From NCBI GenBank assembly GCA_964406445.1, contig CAYORU010000032.1, positions 1 to 41,787 on the forward strand: 41,787 nucleotides of DNA, written 5' to 3'. A program made the position numbers and the translations under genes. The notes beneath the pieces were generated by a model that was not told where the DNA came from, made no database searches, and worked only from the letters and a program-made list of their open reading frames with translations. Below are positions 26,012 through 32,557 of this stretch, piece after piece (position 1 is the first letter of the stretch; each line of letters starts with the position of its first letter). The stretch is from SG8-30 sp964406445. Its GTDB lineage: Bacteria > Pseudomonadota > Gammaproteobacteria > Steroidobacterales > Steroidobacteraceae.

Positions 26012-27172
26012 TCAGCTTGCGGAGGCCGGCGCGCCGGCGGTCAGCGAGATGTCGCCCGAGCCGGTGCTGATGCGGCCGCGGTGGCGGCCGTCGCCGAGGG
26101 TCAGCTCGGCCGAGTTGCGGCGCGACCGGACGAGCTCGGCGTCCGGCACCTCGGCCTCGATGCTTCCGCTGCCCGTGCCGATCGATATCCGCATGTCCGG
26201 CCAGCCTGCGCCGCGAAGTTCGACGTCGCCGGAGCCGGTGTCGATGTCGAGGCGCTCGAGGCCGGACAGGTCGCCGGCGATGCGCACGTCGCCGGAGCCG
26301 GTGTCGGCCTCGATCGCCTCGGCCGCGGACACGCCGCTGAGCACGATGTCGCCGGAGCCGGTGTCGGCGCGGATCGGGCCCGCGAAGTCGCGCAGCTCGA
26401 TCTCGCCGCTGCCGGTGCCGGCGGACACCGAGCCGCGGCCGCGCAGGATGCGAACGCGTCCGGCCCCGGTTTTCGCGCCAATCCGGCACGCGCAGTCGAC
26501 GATGCTGATCTCGCCGCTGCCGGTGTTTGCGTCCAGGTCGCCCGACTGGTTCGCGACCGCGATCGCGCCGCTCCCGGTGTCGGCGCCAAGCGTACCGCGC
26601 CCGTCGCGGGCCGCGATCGAGCCCCGGCCGGTCTCGAGCCTGAGCGTCGCCGCCACGCCGCGCGACTCGATCGCGCCGAGACGGTTGTCGACGGCGAGCG
26701 ATGCGCCGGCCGGCACCCGGATCGTGAGGTCGACGCGCACACGGGCCGCCTTGCGCGGGTTCGGGCTGATCTCGCGCCGCTCGCCGAGGTAGTTCACGTA
26801 GCTGCGCCCGAAAACGAGGCCCCGCGGCGCACCCGGATCGTGGATGAGCGGGAAGCGCCCGGCCGGCAGCAGCACCTGGAAGCCGGATTTCGCGCCCGCA
26901 TCCTGGCTGCGGAACTCGACGGCGGCGGCGAGCGCTTCCGCCGCGGCGGCGTCTTCCGCATCCGTGTTGATGGTCGCGGTCACGTGGAACCCGCCCTCCG
27001 CAGCGGGCGTGAGCGACACGCTGCCGATGAGGTTGTCCACGCGCAGGCCGGCGGCGTCGGCCGGCTTGAACTGCCAGGCGCGGGTGACGGTGGCCGTGCC
27101 CGCCGCGGCCGGCGGGGCGAGCAACGCGGCGGCGCAGAGCGCGGCGGCAAGATGCAGGCGTGGTGCGTTCAT
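26012..27172 (-). CDS. Exported DUF4097-like beta-repeat protein
   Basis: A 386-aa exported protein with a Sec signal (residues 1 to about 24, ending PPAAAG). From about residue 160 it is built of some ten repeats of about 18-22 aa, each centred on (D/N/K/G/S)TGSG(D/E/A/S)(I/V), as in DADTGSGDIVLSG. This is the beta-strand/turn pattern of DUF4097 putative adhesin proteins, which fold as right-handed beta solenoids. At the DNA level the repeats recur as gccggagccggtg blocks. It is the last gene of the leftward ABC operon (27 bp after the permease), so it may act with that transporter in the envelope; its role is unknown. Confidence 0.85.
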   Translation of the reverse strand: MNAPRLHLAAALCAAALLAPPAAAGTATVTRAWQFKPADAAGLRVDNLIGSVSLTPAAEGGFHVTATINTDAEDAAAAEALAAAVEFRSQDAGAKSGFQVLLPAGRFPLIHDPGAPRGLVFGRSYVNYLGERREISPNPRKAARVRVDLTIRVPAGASLAVDNRLGAIESRGVAATLRLETGRGSIAARDGRGTLGADTGSGAIAVANQSGDLDANTGSGEISIVDCACRIGAKTGAGRVRILRGRGSVSAGTGSGEIELRDFAGPIRADTGSGDIVLSGVSAAEAIEADTGSGDVRIAGDLSGLERLDIDTGSGDVELRGAGWPDMRISIGTGSGSIEAEVPDAELVRSRRNSAELTLGDGRHRGRISTGSGDISLTAGAPASAS

Positions 27173-27198
27173 GGGGTTCCTCCCGTGCCGGGCGCGGC

Positions 27199-28218
27199 TC
27201 AGCTGTTCTCGTCCCGGTAGCGGCGCAGCGAGATGGCCGCGACGACCAGCGCAGCGCCGACGGCGAGCCCCGCGAAGGTTCCTGGCGAGACCAGGAACCC
27301 GGCGAGACGCTCTGCCATGGTCGCGGCGGTGCCCGGCAGGTCGCCGCTGTCGACGATGACGCCCGCGACGTCGCTGTCGTCACCGGCCAGCGCCTTCAGC
27401 GGGCCGAACAGCCGCCAGACGACGAAGTCGCCGATGTAGTCGGTGCCGGTCGCGATGCGCTCCAGCACCACGCCGGCGACCGGCGGCAGCACGGCCCACA
27501 GGAAGGGCGCCCGCGGCGCCCAGGCCGAGGCCAGCAGCAGGTAGGCGACGAGCGGCGAGTACCAGAGGACGGACACCACGCAGATGAGCAGCGCGGAGGA
27601 CGCGCCGGCGAGCAGCGCCCGCGGGTCCCACATCATTCCGCCGGGCAGGCCGGCCAGCGCGAGCTTGACCGAGCCGCCGATGGCGACCACGAGCTGCGCG
27701 GCGAGACTCGCGGCGAAGGCGACCAGCGGGATCACGATCGCCGCCACCACGAGCTTGGACAGCACCGTCTCGGTGTCGGAGAGCGGCAGCGACTTCCAGA
27801 ACAGCACGCTGCGGTCGCGCCGGTCCGAGTAAAGCGCGTCGAGCGCGTAGAAGAAGGCGATGAAGCCGAGCACCACGACCATGAGCACGGCGAGCGTGGA
27901 GTAGACGACCGCCACCAGCGCGACCCGCTTCTCCTGCGGCAGCAGCGCCAGAAGGGTGCCGCTCTGGCCCGCTTCCACGCGCTCCATCGCTGCGTCGGCT
28001 TCGTCGCCGAACTGCTTCTCGATCTCGAGGCGGAGCTTCTCGCGCTTCTCCGCGGGGAGTTCCGAGACCTCCTGCGCCGTGTCGACGTCGATGTCGGCGA
28101 AGTTCAGGTTGCCGGTCGCCGCGATCACGGCGAGCAGGGCGAGCACCACGGCCGGCGCGATCCAGATCGCGCGGTGCTCCCAGAGTTCGCGGCGGAGCAG
28201 CCAGATGAAACGGCTCAT
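27199..28218 (-). CDS. ABC-2-type transporter permease
   Basis: A 339-aa membrane permease with six or so hydrophobic segments: about 20-36, 102-125, 158-180, 199-222, 224-245 and the C-terminal 305-330. An extracytoplasmic acidic, helical stretch (about 38-95) with an Ala/Glu/Lys-rich composition lies between the first and second. WKSLPLSDTETVLSK is a typical loop in ABC-2 permeases of YtrA-linked systems. Its start overlaps the ATPase stop by 4 bp (ATGA), so the two are translationally coupled. It probably exports or extracts an envelope-active compound. Confidence 0.88.
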   Translation of the reverse strand: MSRFIWLLRRELWEHRAIWIAPAVVLALLAVIAATGNLNFADIDVDTAQEVSELPAEKREKLRLEIEKQFGDEADAAMERVEAGQSGTLLALLPQEKRVALVAVVYSTLAVLMVVVLGFIAFFYALDALYSDRRDRSVLFWKSLPLSDTETVLSKLVVAAIVIPLVAFAASLAAQLVVAIGGSVKLALAGLPGGMMWDPRALLAGASSALLICVVSVLWYSPLVAYLLLASAWAPRAPFLWAVLPPVAGVVLERIATGTDYIGDFVVWRLFGPLKALAGDDSDVAGVIVDSGDLPGTAATMAERLAGFLVSPGTFAGLAVGAALVVAAISLRRYRDENS

Positions 28219-29072
28219 GAGCGGGCTCCCTGGATCACGGCGACGAACAGGTCGGCGACGGAGGGCACGCCCGTGTCGCCGAGGCGCGCCAGCTGCTCGC
28301 GCGGAACGTCGCGAAACAGCATCTGCGTGCGCCCGAGGCCCTGCCGCTCGGAGATCGGCCCGAGCGTCCGCGCGGCGTCCAGGGCGTCGGGGCGTACCGC
28401 GACCTCGACGTAGCGCTCCTGAAGGTCGTCCATCGTGGAGTCGAGGACGATGCGGCCGCGGTCGATGAACAGCAGGTCGGTGAGGATGTGCTGCACTTCC
28501 TCGACCTGGTGGGTGGTCACGACGATCGTGCGCTCGCCGTCGAAGTACTCGGAGAGCAGCGTGTCGTAGAACTGCTTGCGCATCAGCAGGTCGAGGCCGA
28601 GGGTCGGCTCGTCGAGCACCAGCAGCTTCGCGTCGACCGCCATCACGACCGACAGGTGCAGCTGCGTGATCATGCCCTTGGAGAGCTGGCGCACGCGGCT
28701 GTCGCGGCGGATGTCGGTGCGGGCGAGGAACTGCTCGCAGACCTCGCGACGGAAGCGCGGGTGCGTCGCCGCCATGAAGTCGATCAGGTTCCGGACGCGC
28801 AGCCAGCGTGGCAGCACCGCGACGTCGGCGATGAAGCAGACGTCCTGCATCACCCGGTGGCGGTGCAGGTACGGGTCCTGGCCGAGGACGGAGAGCTGGC
28901 CCTCGAAGCGGGTCAGCCCGAGGATGGCCTTGAGCGCCGTCGTCTTGCCTGCGCCGTTCGGGCCGATCAGGCCGACGATCCGTCCTTCGGGCACGGCGAA
29001 GCTCACACCGTCGAGCGCGCGCGTGGGGCCGAAGCGCTTGGCGAGGCCGCGGGCCTCGATGAGGTTAGTCAC
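28215..29072 (-). CDS. ABC transporter ATPase (YtrB-like)
   Basis: A 285-aa ATPase of the antimicrobial/ABC-2 export group. Walker A is GPNGAGKTT (about 36-44), the signature is LSKGMITQLHLSVVMAVDAKLLVLDEPTLGLD with Walker B, and VTTHQVEEVQHI holds the switch histidine. The signature reads LSKGM rather than LSGGQ, as in several YtrB-type ATPases. The last 60 residues form a regulatory tail. It overlaps the regulator gene by 8 bp and the permease gene by 4 bp. Confidence 0.93.
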   Translation of the reverse strand: MTNLIEARGLAKRFGPTRALDGVSFAVPEGRIVGLIGPNGAGKTTALKAILGLTRFEGQLSVLGQDPYLHRHRVMQDVCFIADVAVLPRWLRVRNLIDFMAATHPRFRREVCEQFLARTDIRRDSRVRQLSKGMITQLHLSVVMAVDAKLLVLDEPTLGLDLLMRKQFYDTLLSEYFDGERTIVVTTHQVEEVQHILTDLLFIDRGRIVLDSTMDDLQERYVEVAVRPDALDAARTLGPISERQGLGRTQMLFRDVPREQLARLGDTGVPSVADLFVAVIQGARS

Positions 29073-29493
29073 CCTTGTTCTCCTGGTCTGGTCCGCCCGC
29101 GCGCCCGGGCGCGAGAGTCGTCGGCTGCGCCGGGGACTCGGCGGCGGCCGCCAGCAATTCGGCTGCGTCGAGGCCGAGGCGCTGGATGGTCGCGGCCACC
29201 TTCGGCCACTCCTCGTCGAGGAATTTCTGCCGCTCGCCCTTCAGCAGCGCGCGCCGCGCTCCGTCGCTCACGAACATGCCGCGGCCGCGGCGCTTCTCGA
29301 CCAGCTGCTCGTCGACGAGCTGCTGGTAGCCCTTGAGAACCGTCAGCGGATTGAGGCGGTAGTCGGCGGCGACGCTGCGCACCGAGGGCAGTGGATCGCC
29401 CTCGTTGAGCGCGCCCTCGAGGATCATCGCCACCACCCGGTCCCGCAACTGGCGGTAGATGGGCTGGCTGTCGTCCCAGGTTTCGGTGTCCAT
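29065..29493 (-). CDS. YtrA-subfamily GntR transcriptional regulator
   Basis: A 142-aa regulator from ATG 29493. The N-terminal winged helix (residues about 8-75) has PIYRQLRDRVVAMILEG, GDPLPSVRSVAADYRLNPLTV and the wing VEKRRGRGMFV, as in GntR proteins. The short C-terminal part (two helices) lacks a FCD or UTRA ligand domain, which is the mark of the YtrA subfamily. Upstream GTG 29505 is an alternative start; neither has a strong ribosome site. YtrA proteins usually repress the ABC transporter operon they head, as expected here. The likely operator is at 29992-30015. Confidence 0.9.
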   Translation of the reverse strand: MDTETWDDSQPIYRQLRDRVVAMILEGALNEGDPLPSVRSVAADYRLNPLTVLKGYQQLVDEQLVEKRRGRGMFVSDGARRALLKGERQKFLDEEWPKVAATIQRLGLDAAELLAAAAESPAQPTTLAPGRAGGPDQENKGD

Positions 29494-29555
29494 GAGGGGC
29501 GCCACGTGAGTTGGCCTACTACACCACTAGACTAGCAGATCAGCTGCGGCGGACC

Positions 29556-29577
29556 CGGGCGGCGCTGTGGCCGCCCG
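29556..29577. terminator. Hairpin between the small protein gene and the YtrA gene
   Basis: A perfect 8-bp stem, CGGGCGGC/GCCGCCCG, with a 6-nt loop, in the 85-bp gap. No T-tract follows on the minus strand, so it is at most a processing or partial-termination site that could make the first gene more abundant than the rest. Confidence 0.4.
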
Positions 29578-29590
29578 CGCCCGCGGTGCC

Positions 29591-29923
29591 TCAGCTGCGC
29601 GAGCCGGCTTCGGCGGCGGCGTCCGCGGCCGCGACGGCGACATCGCGCTGGCCGACGACCACGATCTCCGACAGCCGCGGCAGCTCGCCCGCGAACATGG
29701 CCCGCTGCTTCTGCAGCCGGCTGGCCGTGACGACCAGCTCCGGAAGCTCGGCCAGAGGCGCCTGCGCGAGGGCGACCGGCTGCAGCTCCCCGACCTCGAC
29801 CACGCCCTTCGGGGCGGCGGCGAGATGGCCCTGGTCGAGCGTGAGGGCGCCGAAGCCCACGACGGCGACCGCGGCAAACGCACTGACCATCCGGCGGGTG
29901 TTTTCGTTGATCATCGTGAACAT
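29591..29923 (-). CDS. Small exported protein with two TonB-box-like segments (paralogue 2)
   Basis: A 110-aa paralogue of the protein at 18644-18973. The N-terminal segment (residues about 11-28) is hydrophobic. Then come GHLAAAPKGVVEVGEL, LPELVVTASRL and ELPRLSEIVVVGQR, and an alanine-rich tail. The conserved positions are G-H, P-x-G-x-V-E-x-G-E-L and the two TonB-box-like blocks, so selection appears to act on the exported half. The start at 29923 has AAGGAGACAGTC directly before it, almost the same as paralogue 1. It heads the YtrA-ABC operon; the gene order small protein, regulator, ATPase, permease, DUF4097-like protein suggests a common envelope function. Confidence 0.8.
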   Translation of the reverse strand: MFTMINENTRRMVSAFAAVAVVGFGALTLDQGHLAAAPKGVVEVGELQPVALAQAPLAELPELVVTASRLQKQRAMFAGELPRLSEIVVVGQRDVAVAAADAAAEAGSRS

Positions 29924-29991
29924 GACTGTCTCCTTGCCTTGCGCTCTCTGGTGTCCCTGCACATCGGTCTGAAGTAGTGATGTGCTCCTCT

Positions 29992-30015
29992 GGTGTTGTA
30001 GTGAACTATAACACC
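29992..30015. promoter_or_regulatory. GGTG-N16-CACC palindrome over the -10 of the YtrA operon
   Basis: An 11-bp inverted repeat with one mismatch and a 2-nt centre. The ends are exactly GGTG-N16-CACC, which I recall as the reported motif of a Xanthomonas YtrA-type regulator. On the minus strand an extended -10, TG-T-TATAGT (30013-30005), lies inside it, with no good -35. Binding would block transcription, as expected for a repressor's own operon. Confidence 0.68.
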
Positions 30016-30110
30016 AATCGGAATGCAAGCCCTTTTTCGCCCTTGCCCTGGATCCGGCGGGGGACTCCATATGAAACAAAGGGTTACGAATGATCCCGGC
30101 CGGGTGGCCC

Positions 30111-30126
30111 AGAGTCCTGGGACTCT
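30111..30126. promoter_or_regulatory. 16-bp palindrome between small protein 2 and mdh
   Basis: AGAGTCC-TG-GGACTCT, 7-bp perfect arms, about 80 bp upstream of the mdh promoter. It could be an operator for either divergent unit. Nothing else was recognised in the 329-bp gap 29924-30252 apart from the YtrA-type site and the mdh promoter. Confidence 0.35.
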
Positions 30127-30203
30127 CGGCGGAGGCAGCAGAGCGCGCCAGCCGCGCAGAAGGGCCAGCGTCCCACCCCACGGACGGCACCCGGCGGCCC
30201 AGT

Positions 30204-30212
30204 TGCTAGAAT
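30204..30212 (+). promoter_or_regulatory. Extended -10 promoter of mdh
   Basis: TG-C-TAGAAT, an extended -10 element, with the start codon 41 bp downstream. No clear -35 is visible. Confidence 0.5.
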
Positions 30213-30252
30213 TCCGCCGCCTCGTCACCCCTTGATAAAGAGAACGCACGTC

Positions 30253-31230
30253 ATGAAGAAGCCTGTCACCGTCACGATCACCGGCGCGGCCGGCCAGATC
30301 GGCTATGCGCTCGCCTTCCGCGTCGCCTCCGGCCAGATGCTCGGGGCCGACCAGCCGGTCAACCTGAACCTCCTCGAGATCACGCCTGCGCTCGGGGCGC
30401 TGAACGGCGTGGTGATGGAACTCGCCGACTGCGCCTTCCCCACGCTCAACCGCGTCACGGCGACCGACGACGCGCGCACCGCCTTCCGCGACTGCGGCGC
30501 GGCGCTGCTCGTGGGCGCGCGGCCGCGCGGTCCGGGCATGGAGCGCAAGGACCTGCTGCTCGCGAACGCGCAGATCTTCTCGGCGCAGGGCAAGGCGTTG
30601 AACGAGGTGGCGAGCCGCGACGTGCGGGTGCTGGTGGTCGGCAATCCCGCCAACACCAACGCGCTGATCGCGGCGAGCAACGCGCCCGACCTGCCCCGCG
30701 GCAACTTCACGGCGATGATGCGCCTCGATCACAACCGCGCGAAGTCCCAGCTCGCCGAGAAGACCGGCACGCACGTCAACGACATCCGGCGCATGGTGGT
30801 CTGGGGCAACCACAGCGCGACGCAGTATCCGGACATCTCGCACTGCACGGTGTCCGGCAAGGCCGCGAGATCGCTGGTGGACGACGCGTGGTATCGCGAG
30901 CAGTTCATCCCGACGGTGCAGCAGCGCGGCGCCGCGATCATCAAGGCGCGCGGCGCGTCCTCGGCCGCCTCGGCCGCCTCGGCCGCGATCGACCACATCC
31001 ACGACTGGATGCTCGGCACCGCGGAAGGCGACTGGGTCAGCATGGCGATTCCCTCCGACGGCAGCTACGGCATCGCGGAGGGCGTGATGTATTCCTATCC
31101 CGTGACCTGCAAGGGCGGCCGCTACAGCATCGTCCAGGGCCTGCCGGTCGACGAGTTCAGCCGCGGCCGCATGGACGCGACGCACCGCGAGCTGCTCGAG
31201 GAGCGCGACGGGGTCAAGGACCTGCTCTGA
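30253..31230 (+). CDS. mdh: Malate dehydrogenase (MDH type 2, NAD-dependent)
   Basis: A 325-aa TCA-cycle enzyme oxidising malate to oxaloacetate. The NAD-binding loop is TGAAGQIGYAL (about 10-20), substrate-binding region residues are in GARPRGPGMERKD, the cofactor-ring region is VVGNPANTNAL, the catalytic Asp/Arg segment is MMRLDHNRAKSQL, and the active His is in VVWGNHSATQYPD. This is the MDH type 2 pattern (cytosolic-like), longer than E. coli Mdh. ATG 30253 has a purine-rich AAAGAGA upstream. The SSAASAASAA segment before the AIDHIHDW helix is in-family. It is probably transcribed alone. Confidence 0.96.
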   Translation: MKKPVTVTITGAAGQIGYALAFRVASGQMLGADQPVNLNLLEITPALGALNGVVMELADCAFPTLNRVTATDDARTAFRDCGAALLVGARPRGPGMERKDLLLANAQIFSAQGKALNEVASRDVRVLVVGNPANTNALIAASNAPDLPRGNFTAMMRLDHNRAKSQLAEKTGTHVNDIRRMVVWGNHSATQYPDISHCTVSGKAARSLVDDAWYREQFIPTVQQRGAAIIKARGASSAASAASAAIDHIHDWMLGTAEGDWVSMAIPSDGSYGIAEGVMYSYPVTCKGGRYSIVQGLPVDEFSRGRMDATHRELLEERDGVKDLL

Positions 31231-31265
31231 GGCGGGCGGCGGCCTGGCCGCCGTGACGCCGTTCC

Positions 31266-31304
31266 CACTTCCCCGGGCCGCGGCGACGCGCCGCGGCGGA
31301 AGTG
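31266..31304 (+). terminator. Hairpin downstream of mdh
   Basis: CACTTCC (31266-31272) pairs with GGAAGTG (31298-31304), with an inner CCGCGGC/GCCGCGG stem. There is no T-tract, so it is a transcript-end hairpin at best. Confidence 0.4.
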
Positions 31305-31377
31305 TGACCGGCGTTCGAGGCGCCGGGCCGGACTGACATAACGATGCTGCCGTTCGTTCCAAGAGTCCGGACGGGGC

Positions 31378-32424
31378 ATGACGACCTACCGTTTCCTGCG
31401 CACGGAGACCCTGCAGCTCTCCGAGCTGCAGATGCAGGATCTCGTGAACACGCCGCTCGAGGCGCGGTTCAACCGCCTCGTGCGCGTGGCGCGCGAGGCG
31501 CTGCGCGTGCGCGCGGCCGCGATCAGCTTCATCGACCGCGAACGGGAGTGGTTCAAGGCCGTCACCGGCTGGTACGCCGGCGAGTTGCCGCGCTCGCGCA
31601 GCCTCGCGGCGCAGCTGCTCGAGGGTGACGGGCAGGTGGTGGTCGGCGACACCACGACGGATCCCCGCTGCCGCGACCACCCGCTGGTGCTCGACTCGCC
31701 CAACTTCCGCTTCTGCGCCATCCACCCGCTGCGCGACCGCTTCGACAAGCCGATCGGCGCGCTCGCCGGCTACGACATCGAGCCGCACGCGCCGACGAGC
31801 CGCATCCACGAGGTGCTGGCCGACCTCGGCGAGCTCGCCCAGCGCGAGCTGTTCGTCTCGGAGCTGGGCTCGGCGCAGCAGGAGCTGCTCAACAAGCTCG
31901 ACGCCAGCCGCCGGCAGGCGATGATCGACGAGCTGACCCGGCTGTGGAACCGCAGGGGCGGGCTCGAGCTCCTGGACCGCGCCATGTCGGATGCGCACCG
32001 CGGGGCCGGCCTCGGGATCTGCCTGCTCGACATCGACCGCTTCAAGGAGATCAACGACGGCTACGGCCACGCGACCGGCGACACCGTGCTGCGCAAGGTT
32101 GCAGGCCTGCTCGTCGACTGCATCCGCGTCGAGGACATCGCCTGCCGGCTCGGCGGCGACGAGTTCCTGCTGGTGCTGCCGGACATCTCTCCCGAGGAGT
32201 TCGGCAGGCTGGTGGAGCGCATCCGCACCCGCACCGAGGCGATCGCCATGCGCACGCGCAGCGGGACCATCGACCTGACGCTGAGCCTCGGCGGATTCGC
32301 CTGCGTGAACTGCCGTGGCCTGACGAGCGACGATGCGCTGCGCCGCGCCGACGAGGCGCTGTACGAGGCGAAGGCGCAGGGTCGCAACCGCGCAGTGATC
32401 GTCGGACCGCCGCGGGCCGCCTGA
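31378..32424 (+). CDS. GAF-GGDEF diguanylate cyclase
   Basis: A 348-aa soluble protein making cyclic di-GMP. A GAF domain (about residues 25-160) resembles those in sensor cyclases (AISFIDREREWFKAVTGW, DTTTDPRCRDHPLV and IGALAGYDIEP). A short coiled linker leads to the GGDEF domain, with catalytic GGDEF at 259-263. The I-site RxxD is Arg250-Asp253, so product inhibition is likely. No EAL domain is present. The start ATG 31378 is preceded by a GGACGGGG purine-rich site. The GAF ligand is unknown; the gene stands alone between mdh and fadE. Confidence 0.93.
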   Translation: MTTYRFLRTETLQLSELQMQDLVNTPLEARFNRLVRVAREALRVRAAAISFIDREREWFKAVTGWYAGELPRSRSLAAQLLEGDGQVVVGDTTTDPRCRDHPLVLDSPNFRFCAIHPLRDRFDKPIGALAGYDIEPHAPTSRIHEVLADLGELAQRELFVSELGSAQQELLNKLDASRRQAMIDELTRLWNRRGGLELLDRAMSDAHRGAGLGICLLDIDRFKEINDGYGHATGDTVLRKVAGLLVDCIRVEDIACRLGGDEFLLVLPDISPEEFGRLVERIRTRTEAIAMRTRSGTIDLTLSLGGFACVNCRGLTSDDALRRADEALYEAKAQGRNRAVIVGPPRAA

Positions 32425-32474
32425 GCGAGAGTTTTTGCGGCGCACAAGCGCTGCGCGGATGCCAGGCCACGCTG

Positions 32475-32492
32475 TTAGGGTGTACACCCTAA
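32475..32492. promoter_or_regulatory. 18-bp perfect palindrome upstream of fadE
   Basis: TTAGGGTGT followed by its exact reverse complement ACACCCTAA, 65 bp before the fadE start. This is typical of a TetR- or GntR-family operator for a fatty-acid-responsive repressor, but it does not match the FadR or PsrA motifs I know. Confidence 0.6.
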
Positions 32493-32557
32493 TCCCGGCT
32501 CGCATCCTGCGGGTAGATGCCGAAGGGCGCCGCAACGGCGCCGCAAGGAGTGCCGTG

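Noticed and set aside
30071..30235. Possible 54-aa gene between small protein 2 and mdh
   Set aside because: Polar low-complexity product, and it overlaps the mdh promoter; no support beyond a purine-rich stretch.
30960..30990. Short tandem repeat TCGGCCGCC inside mdh
   Set aside because: Encodes the SSAASAAS segment that is normal in MDH type 2, so it is not an expansion.
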